A stretch of DNA of 8,111 bases from Acetobacteraceae bacterium (GTDB taxonomy: Bacteria; Pseudomonadota; Alphaproteobacteria; Acetobacterales; Acetobacteraceae): contig PKWQ01000337.1 of assembly GCA_003133265.1 (NCBI GenBank), forward strand, positions 1 to 8,111, read 5' to 3'. A model generated the notes under the pieces. It was not told the DNA's origin and did no database searches. It was given only the letters and a program-made list of their open reading frames with translations. Positions 1-4,556 of the stretch are shown piece after piece. The position numbers and the translations under genes were made by a program. Positions within the stretch are counted from its first letter, which is position 1. Each line of letters opens with the position of its first letter.

Positions 1-371
1 TCGCCGATGGCCTGCTCGTTCCAGCCCTGGGCTTCCAGCCGCTCGATCGCGCGCCAGATGTCCACGCTCGACATCGAGGCGCGGATCAGGTTCTCGGCGA
101 CCGAGCGCATCGCGTCGGCGGCCTCGTCGGCACCCCACACCATCACCTCGATCACCGGCAATTCCGCCGCGATCGCGGCCTTCACCCGGCGGTTGCCGAC
201 GACGACCGTCAGCCCGTCGTCCTTCTGGGTCACGCTCGGCGGCTGAATGATGCCAACGGCCTTGATGGAGGCGACGAGCTGTTCGTCCATCGCCGGCGGC
301 ACCGGTGTGCGGCGGGGGTTGTTTGGGTTGAATTGGAGGGTGCGGGGATCGACGCTGCGAAGTTCGGCCAT
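1..371 (-). CDS. ParB/RepB/Spo0J-type protein, N-terminal part (cut by window edge)
   Basis: The minus strand reads from ATG at 371-369 to the window edge with no stop: 123 codons of an N-terminal ParB/Srx-like domain. It begins MAELRSVDPRTLQFNPNNPR, the usual opening of plasmid ParB-like proteins. Next come an ASIKAVGIIQPPSV segment (box I region), VVVGNRRVKAA at about residues 64-74 (the G-x-R-R nucleotide-binding motif of box II) and SVAENLIRASMSSVDIWRAI at about 100-119 (the ENLxR stretch). In this family the domain binds and hydrolyses CTP and clamps on DNA for partition; some plasmid relatives are regulators or nucleases instead. An AGGAA ribosome site sits a few bases before the ATG. 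The helix-turn-helix and C-terminal parts lie outside, so a partition role is not proven. It marks the left backbone flank of the metal-resistance cargo. Confidence 0.88.
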   Translation of the reverse strand, partial: MAELRSVDPRTLQFNPNNPRRTPVPPAMDEQLVASIKAVGIIQPPSVTQKDDGLTVVVGNRRVKAAIAAELPVIEVMVWGADEAADAMRSVAENLIRASMSSVDIWRAIERLEAQGWNEQAIG

Positions 372-908
372 GGTGGGTTCCTGTTGGTTGGGGTTTCATT
401 CATCCTCCCTGTTCTTCGGGAAGACCCCTCCCGCGGGACGCATCGCCGACCGCCGGGGCAAGGGCGCGCGCAGCGCGAGGCCAAAGGCCGGTCCCTTGCG
501 GCGGCGGACGGTGATGCGGCAGCCATCTCATGCCTGTCGTGTTCTCTTCATTCCCTCCATGTTGATCCCGCCCTTGTTCATCCGAAGCTCACCGACTGAT
601 TTCCGGGAATCGCCATCGGAGAGAGAACGAGCAGACCGGTAGGAGTGGGCAGGGCAGGGGGCTGCTGGAGAAGGGGGCAGGTAGCAGTGGAACGGAAAGT
701 TCTGGCCGTTAGCTGTCGGTCCACTTTTGGGATCAAAACGCAAACTGCGGACGGTCGCGACACTCCCGTCGACGCAGATCTGCATATCTCATTTCAGCGC
801 GACAAAGGCTAGGCCGAGGAGCGAGGTTGCCGAAATTAGCACCGCGCCGTTTCAGAAGAACTTCCTTTTTATCATTGCCATCTGAGATGTCTGGGTAGTT
901 TCCGAACC

Positions 909-936
909 TTGAACGAAAATAGGGAACCATTATGAT
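909..936 (+). promoter_or_regulatory. Sigma70-like promoter facing the Spy-like gene
   Basis: TTGAAC at 909-914 and TATGAT at 931-936 are separated by 16 bases. Both boxes differ from consensus by only one or two positions, in an AT-rich stretch. It points toward the Met-rich Spy-like gene, leaving a leader of roughly 160 bases before the ATG at 1105. No MerR-type dyad lies in the spacer, so this promoter is not built like those of the two ATPase copies. Confidence 0.5.
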
Positions 937-954
937 CCTAATCGGCGATCCAAC

Positions 955-989
955 CCGCCGAGGCGGCGCATTTTTTCGTTTCGAAAAAA
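955..989 (+). terminator. Hairpin plus T6 run, then an 8-base AT-rich inverted repeat
   Basis: CCGC (955-958) and GCGG (963-966) can pair around CGAG, and a T6 run follows at 971-976 after four bases. That run is itself one arm of a perfect inverted repeat, TTTTTTCG (971-978), loop TTT, CGAAAAAA (982-989). The set lies only about 15-20 bases after the predicted transcription start of the promoter at 909-936. It could be an attenuator, the end of a very short RNA, or a terminator for transcription from the left. The GC stem is short, so strength is doubtful. Confidence 0.35.
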
Positions 990-1104
990 GCCCTATCTTC
1001 GGTCGATTGGCACAATGCGTTCCATACGCATACCGCAACGGCACTGCGATTTGGCACCGACCACGCCAATTGACGCCGTCCCGCAGCAAACAGGAAGCAA
1101 GAAT

Positions 1105-1716
1105 ATGAAACATATGACGGTCCGACTTTCCCTTGCCACCGTCGCTCTAGCTGCGGCGCTGGGGACAGCGCATGCGCAGGCGCCCGATCCGCAGCATCCG
1201 GCCGGGATGGACGCAACAAAGGCGATGCCTTCGCCCATGGCGCCTCCACAGGCGGCCATGCCGATGGGAGGCCAGATCGGTCCTGGCCAAATGGGTGGAG
1301 GCCCGATGGCTGCCGGCCGGGGAAATGACGGCATGGGCCGCATGATGGAGATGATGCATCCGATGATGGGAGAGCACGGCGCAATGGGCATGCCGTTCGA
1401 ACATGTCGAGGGCCGCATAGCCTATCTGAAGGCGGAGTTGAAGATCACCGATGCTCAGGCCGCGGCATGGAACGCATTCGCGGAGACCATGCGTGCCGAT
1501 GCGACCGCGATGAAGGCGATGCATGACGACATGGCCAAATCGGGCATGCCCGCCACCACGCCGGAGCGCATGACGGCCCGGCGCCAAATGATGACCACAC
1601 GAATATCGATGATGGAGCGGTCGGAGATGAGCGTGAAAGCGCTCTATGCTGCCCTCTCGGTCGATCAGCGCAAGGCGTTTGACCAGATGATGTCGGGTCC
1701 GATGGGGATGATGTGA
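1105..1716 (+). CDS. Exported Met-rich Spy/CpxP-like protein (LTxxQ type)
   Basis: The 203-residue product has a signal peptide (positive MKHMTVR, hydrophobic LSLATVALAAALG, cleavage after AHA at residue 24), so the mature protein is probably periplasmic. Residues 35-96 form a low-complexity Met/Gly/Pro/His stretch with 16 Met in 62 residues; the full chain has 34 Met. Residues about 98-195 are helical and Spy-like, with two LTxxQ-type sites: LKITDAQAAAWNAF (112-125) and LSVDQRKAFDQM (184-195). Spy/CpxP proteins are periplasmic chaperones or stress sensors, and Met-rich exported proteins often bind Cu(I) or Ag(I); a copper role here is inferred from composition and neighbours. The start at 1105 is chosen over an in-frame ATG at 1015 because AGGAAG (1092-1097) lies seven bases upstream and the signal peptide begins there. 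It stands alone, ahead of an inverted repeat at 1750-1777. Confidence 0.85.
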   Translation: MKHMTVRLSLATVALAAALGTAHAQAPDPQHPAGMDATKAMPSPMAPPQAAMPMGGQIGPGQMGGGPMAAGRGNDGMGRMMEMMHPMMGEHGAMGMPFEHVEGRIAYLKAELKITDAQAAAWNAFAETMRADATAMKAMHDDMAKSGMPATTPERMTARRQMMTTRISMMERSEMSVKALYAALSVDQRKAFDQMMSGPMGMM

Positions 1717-1749
1717 GCCGCCAGTTGGGGCGCGCTGACTTGATCCTCC

Positions 1750-1777
1750 GCCAGCCCGGCCTGACGGTCGGGCTGGC
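1750..1777 (+). terminator. Perfect 9-base inverted repeat after the Spy-like gene
   Basis: GCCAGCCCG (1750-1758) pairs perfectly with CGGGCTGGC (1769-1777) across a 10-base loop, 34 bases past the stop of the Spy-like gene. The stem is strong and GC-rich, but no T run follows, so it is a hairpin of terminator type rather than a textbook intrinsic terminator. It would separate the Spy-like gene from the ATPase relic's promoter at 1816. Confidence 0.5.
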
Positions 1778-1815
1778 AGGCACGATGGTGCGAACGGATT
1801 GCTAACGTGTGGGGT

Positions 1816-1846
1816 TTGACCTTCCCACAATGGGAATCACCAAGTC
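1816..1846 (+). promoter_or_regulatory. MerR/CueR-type promoter-operator of the ATPase relic
   Basis: TTGACC (1816-1821) is the -35 box. The next 19 bases contain a perfect dyad, TTCCCA-CAA-TGGGAA (1822-1836), and a weak -10, CAAGTC, follows at 1841-1846. A 19-base spacer carrying a dyad directly behind TTGACC is the hallmark of promoters twisted open by MerR-family activators such as CueR or HmrR. The intact ATPase on the other strand has nearly the same site, with shared ATGGGAATCACCA. The regulator gene is not in this window. Confidence 0.7.
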
Positions 1847-1890
1847 CTGATTCATGCGACGCGATTAGCGCGTCCAGACCGGAGAGCGTC

Positions 1891-2166
1891 ATGAGCGATC
1901 ACGAAACCGAGCATCGTCACGAGACCCAGGGAAAGGAGACCTGCTGCTGCGGTGGCAGAATGCCAGCCGCCGGCGTTGCGTCCGCATCGGTCACGGATCC
2001 AGTATGCGGCATGAAGGTTGATCCCGCGTCGTCAAAACATCGGCACGAGCACGATGGCGTGATTTACCACTTTTGCTGTGCCGGCTGCCGGACAAAATTC
2101 GCGGCCAATCCGCAGAGCTATCTGACACCCAAAGCCAGAGAACCGGCCAAGACGGGCAGCATCTAA
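1891..2166 (+). CDS. YHS-domain N-terminal remnant of a copper P-type ATPase
   Basis: A 91-residue open frame matches the N-terminus of the intact ATPase in this window. It begins MSDHETEHRHET (the intact gene has MSEHETEHRHET), then a CCCGG cluster and one YHS metal-binding domain at about residues 33-74 (DPVCGMKVDP, then YHFCCAGCRTKF). It ends EPAKTGSI at a TAA. The intact protein continues at that point with YTCPMH, so the TAA replaces a Tyr codon. GGAGAG stands four bases before the ATG, in a leader almost identical to that of the intact gene. It could still be made as a small soluble Cys/His-rich YHS protein, and an annotator may call it that. It has one YHS domain where the intact paralogue has two, so it comes from a diverged relative, not a recent copy. 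Confidence 0.7.
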   Translation: MSDHETEHRHETQGKETCCCGGRMPAAGVASASVTDPVCGMKVDPASSKHRHEHDGVIYHFCCAGCRTKFAANPQSYLTPKAREPAKTGSI

Positions 2167-2310
2167 ACCTGCCCGATGTATCCGGAAAGCCGGTAGGTCA
2201 GCCCCGGCAGTTGCCCGATCTGCGGCACGGCGCTCGAACCGATCGAGATCGCCGTCGAGGTGGTCCCGGATCATGAACTGGTAGATATGTCGCAGCGATT
2301 CTGGGTGGGG
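2167..2310 (+). pseudogene. Broken continuation of the copper ATPase relic
   Basis: Read in the same frame after the TAA at 2164-2166, the DNA still encodes the next part of a copper ATPase: TCPMYPESR, a second stop (TAG, 2194-2196), then VSPGSCPICGTALEP and HELVDMSQRFWVG. These line up with TCPMHPQIR-Q-VGPGSCPICGMTLEP and HELADMSRRFWIG of the intact protein. There is no frameshift. Besides the two nonsense codons, the CPMHP histidine has become Tyr and the CPxCGM methionine has become Thr, both expected metal ligands or core residues. Similarity stops at about 2310, just before the first membrane helix; the rest of the ATPase is missing. This supports a decayed, deleted second ATPase gene. 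Confidence 0.8.
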
Positions 2311-2344
2311 GGATATCCCGGCTCTGGGTCTCCACACCACCATT

Positions 2345-2478
2345 GCGGCCTCAGTCGGTGCCAGCCCGCTACCGCCGAAATCGACCCAAAGCGGTTTTTC
2401 CTGGCCGGTAGCCCGACGCGCCAAGATTTGGCCGAAACCAGACAGGCCGCTTTCATCCATCGAGCACAGGATTGGGCG
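2345..2478 (-). mobile_element. Possible IS630-like transposase scrap (very tentative)
   Basis: On the minus strand one frame reads CSMDESGLSGFGQILARRAT followed by GQEKP, and a neighbouring frame reads RFGSISAVAGW. The order DESGLS, a GQxxP-like stretch, then a F-x-SISAVAG segment recalls the DDE catalytic core of IS630-family transposases, where DESG holds a catalytic Asp. A frameshift would be needed and no start, ends or inverted repeats were found. It lies where the ATPase relic stops, so it could explain that truncation. The resemblance is from memory of the family and could be chance. Confidence 0.25.
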
Positions 2479-2502
2479 ACGCTCGCTGGTTGAGACTGAT
2501 CC

Positions 2503-3111
2503 TCAGATCTCCACCAGTTTGTCGGGCAGTTCATCGCGCTTCAGGGCACCCGGTGGGAAATGTTCCGCGAGGATCGCGCCGCATCGTTCGATCGCGGCCA
2601 CGAAACCGTCCGCCGGGCGGCCGTCCTTCACGGCCGACACCAGCGCGTGAACCGCGTCGTCCCAAACATCTGGTGACACCTTGTCGTTGATCCCGGCATC
2701 AGCGACGACCTCCACATACCGTTCGGCGGCCGATGCGAAAATGAGCACGCCTGTACGATGCTCGGTCTTGTCGATCCCCTGCGCGTAAAATTGACGCATC
2801 GCTTCGGTATGGGCGCGGTCGTGCTGGGCTTGGCGCGGCACGATCCTGAACCTGATCCTCGAATGGGACAGGGCCATCGCCACCAGCAGGAAAGCGATGA
2901 TTTGCAGGAGGTAGACGAACGGGGCCGACCAGTTTGTGAGGGCAAGCAACGGCAGCGGCGCAAACAACGCCGCCGCAGCCGCCCATGCGACCGGGACAAG
3001 CCGATAATCGCTCGATTGCTGCGCAATGACGCAGAAGATCTCCCCGGCGGTGCGCTGCTCCGCCTCACGGATCGCCGCGATGACACGGGCTTTGTCGGAC
3101 TCAGTGATCAT
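2503..3111 (-). CDS. TPM-domain membrane protein, second of the pair
   Basis: This 202-residue protein opens MITESDKARVIAAIREAEQR and TAGEIFCVIA, the first half of a TPM (TLP18.3/Psb32/MOLO-1) domain. Two hydrophobic spans follow (about 37-58 and 62-82), then the second half from about residue 120: RTGVLIFASAAERYVEVVAD and AGINDKV. The end, HFPPGALKRDELPDKLVEI, is the family's usual tail. There is no signal peptide, so it is probably an inner-membrane protein with the TPM domain interrupted by the membrane hairpin. TPM proteins are of uncertain chemistry; phosphatase or repair roles have been proposed for plant and bacterial members. The start at 3111 is preferred over an upstream start at 3222, which would overlap the preceding gene by about 100 bases in another frame; GAGG precedes the ATG. 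It lies 10 bases after the first TPM gene and closes the operon. Confidence 0.85.
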   Translation of the reverse strand: MITESDKARVIAAIREAEQRTAGEIFCVIAQQSSDYRLVPVAWAAAAALFAPLPLLALTNWSAPFVYLLQIIAFLLVAMALSHSRIRFRIVPRQAQHDRAHTEAMRQFYAQGIDKTEHRTGVLIFASAAERYVEVVADAGINDKVSPDVWDDAVHALVSAVKDGRPADGFVAAIERCGAILAEHFPPGALKRDELPDKLVEI

Positions 3112-3121
3112 GGGTTTTTCC

Positions 3122-3907
3122 TCACCAGCTTCCCGAGCTGCCGCCGCCGCCGAAGGAGCCACCGCCTCCGGAAAAGGATGACGATCTGCCGCGCGAAGAC
3201 CCGCTCCTCCCGGATAGCGCAAGCAAGAAAAGGATCTGCAAGATCCCCCGGCAGACCGCTCCCCCCGCCACGGCGCAGTAGATCAAAAGTCCGACCCCTC
3301 CCACGCCCAGAACAATGGCAAGCCAGACCGGCATCTCCGTGCTCGAACTGGCGGGTGCGGCTGTCCGTACCTGCGCCGGTGGGGCGCTCCCGGCATCGCC
3401 ACGAAGCAACTGGATGATCTGATCGGTGCCGCTCTTGATGCCGCCGGCGAAATCCCCCGTTTTGAAAGCGGGAAGGATTGCGTTCTCGATGATCAGCTTC
3501 GTCGTCGCGTCGGTCAGAGTGCCTTCAAGGCCATAGCCTACCTCGATCCTGACTTTTCGCTCGGTTGCTGCCACGATCAGCAGGACACCGGAATCTTTGT
3601 CCTTCTGCCCGATCCGCCAACGGCGCCCAAGCTGGTAGCCATAGTCTTCAATCGTCGTCCCCTGGAGCGACTTCAGCGTGACGACCACGAGCTGGTCCGT
3701 CGTCTTCGCCTCGAGGTCGACGAGCGACGCGGTGAGCGACGCGCGATCTGCGGCCGCAAGCAGCCCGGCCCCGTCCACGACCCGCCCTGTGAGCGCCGGG
3801 AACGTGAGCGACGTGACCGCCGGCGTCTGAGCCACACCGACGCAGGTGAGGCAGAGCCAAGCAAATAGCGTGAATGCCGCGCGACGGATCACTGGCCGGC
3901 CCTTCAT
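3122..3907 (-). CDS. Exported TPM-domain protein, YgcG-like, with Gly/Ser-rich tail
   Basis: The 261-residue product starts with a signal peptide (MKGRPVIRRAAFTLFAWLCL, probable cleavage near VAQ at residue 27). The TPM domain covers about residues 36-168: LTGRVVDGAGLLAAADRASL, TTDQLVVVTLKSLQGTTIEDYG, then GVLLIVAATERKVRIEVGYG and LEGTLTD. After a Pro/Ala linker come one or two membrane spans (about 193-218 and perhaps 219-231) and a tail ending SGGGGSFGGGGSSGSW, the typical YgcG-type ending. The domain therefore faces the periplasm, anchored from its C-terminal side. Its ATG overlaps the stop of the LemA gene as ATGA (3907-3904), implying translational coupling. LemA and TPM proteins are often paired in bacteria, but their joint function is not settled. 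Nothing in it looks like a metal site. Confidence 0.9.
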   Translation of the reverse strand: MKGRPVIRRAAFTLFAWLCLTCVGVAQTPAVTSLTFPALTGRVVDGAGLLAAADRASLTASLVDLEAKTTDQLVVVTLKSLQGTTIEDYGYQLGRRWRIGQKDKDSGVLLIVAATERKVRIEVGYGLEGTLTDATTKLIIENAILPAFKTGDFAGGIKSGTDQIIQLLRGDAGSAPPAQVRTAAPASSSTEMPVWLAIVLGVGGVGLLIYCAVAGGAVCRGILQILFLLALSGRSGSSRGRSSSFSGGGGSFGGGGSSGSW

Positions 3908-4509
3908 AACTTGACGGCGGGGACCGTCTTCACACTGTCGGCGACCGTGAACTCCTCCATTGGCTTATTGCTGGAATAGAAGAGGCGCGCCCAGAGCCAA
4001 CCAGGAAACGTCTTCAGCTCGGTATTGTAGACGCGCACGGCCTCGATGTAGTCGTGGCGGGCCACCGCGATGCGGTTTTCCGTGCCCTCGAGCTGCGATT
4101 GCAAGGCGAGGTAGTTCTGGTTCGACTTGAGAACGGGGTAGTTCTCTGAGATCGCGAGCAAGCGGCCGAGCGAGCCAGACAACTGCGCCTGTGCGTCCTG
4201 GAACTTCTTGAACGTCTCCGGATCGGTGATCGTGCTTGCGTCGACTTTGACGGACGTGGCCGTGGCGCGAGCTGCGGTGACCGCCTCCAGCACGCTGCTC
4301 TCCTGTTTAGCGAAGCCCTTCACAGTCTCAACCAGGTTGGGGATGAGGTCTGACCGGCGCTGATACTGGTTCAGCACATCAGACCATTTGGCCTTTGCCT
4401 GCTCCTCGTAGGTCGGGATGTTGTTGTAGCCGCAGCCTGCAAGAAAAAGGCTGATGAGGGGCACGAGGACGGCGATGCGAAACGGGCGGTGTGCGACTGA
4501 GCCAGGCAT
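3904..4509 (-). CDS. lemA: LemA-family lipoprotein
   Basis: The 201-residue product has a lipoprotein signal peptide: MPGSVAHRPFR, a hydrophobic stretch, and lipobox LAGC at residues 23-26, so Cys26 would be lipidated. LemA hallmarks follow: an RRSDLIPNLVETVKG motif (51-65), a helical SSVLEAVTAARA, and NYPVLKSNQNYLALQ with LEGTENRIAVAR and YIEAVRVYN (123-162), ending with FPGWLWARLF. The fold is a long four-helix bundle on the outside of the inner membrane or in the periplasm; its role is unknown. An in-frame GTG at 4560 would overlap the ATPase stop as GTGA, but the ATG at 4509 is preferred because GGAGAA (4520-4515) lies five bases upstream and the lipoprotein signal fits. The gene follows the copper ATPase by 47 bases, suggesting one transcript. 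Confidence 0.92.
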   Translation of the reverse strand: MPGSVAHRPFRIAVLVPLISLFLAGCGYNNIPTYEEQAKAKWSDVLNQYQRRSDLIPNLVETVKGFAKQESSVLEAVTAARATATSVKVDASTITDPETFKKFQDAQAQLSGSLGRLLAISENYPVLKSNQNYLALQSQLEGTENRIAVARHDYIEAVRVYNTELKTFPGWLWARLFYSSNKPMEEFTVADSVKTVPAVKL

Positions 4510-4556
4510 GTTGGTTCTCCGAGAGGGGCTGATTGCCCGGGCTTGTTCGCTAGGTC

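Larger units (their letters stand above)
372..1104. other. Intergenic region between divergent parB-like and Spy-like genes
   Basis: No convincing gene is seen on either strand; the open frames here lack family resemblance and believable starts. The first part (about 372-560) is the GC-rich leader of the parB-like gene and holds a perfect 10-base palindrome, TCCCGCGGGA, at 429-438. The middle (about 560-800) shows nothing recognised. From about 800 to 1000 the DNA is visibly more AT-rich and carries a sigma70-like promoter, a small GC hairpin with a T run, and an 8-base inverted repeat, listed separately. A further dyad, ATGCGT-TCCAT-ACGCAT, lies at 1015-1031 and could be an operator. A change of composition near 560-800 may mark the left junction of the inserted cargo, but no clear terminal inverted repeat was found. 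Confidence 0.5.

Noticed and set aside
528..785. Minus-strand frame of 85 codons upstream of the parB-like gene
   Set aside because: No recognisable domain, no supporting ribosome site, and it spans a compositionally mixed intergenic stretch.
1015..1104. In-frame upstream ATG extending the Spy-like protein by 30 residues
   Set aside because: The extension has no ribosome site and would bury the signal peptide; the ATG at 1105 has AGGAAG at good spacing and a clean signal sequence.
2758..3417. Plus-strand open frame of 219 codons opposite the TPM genes
   Set aside because: Arg-rich low-complexity translation opposite two recognised genes; a mirror frame.
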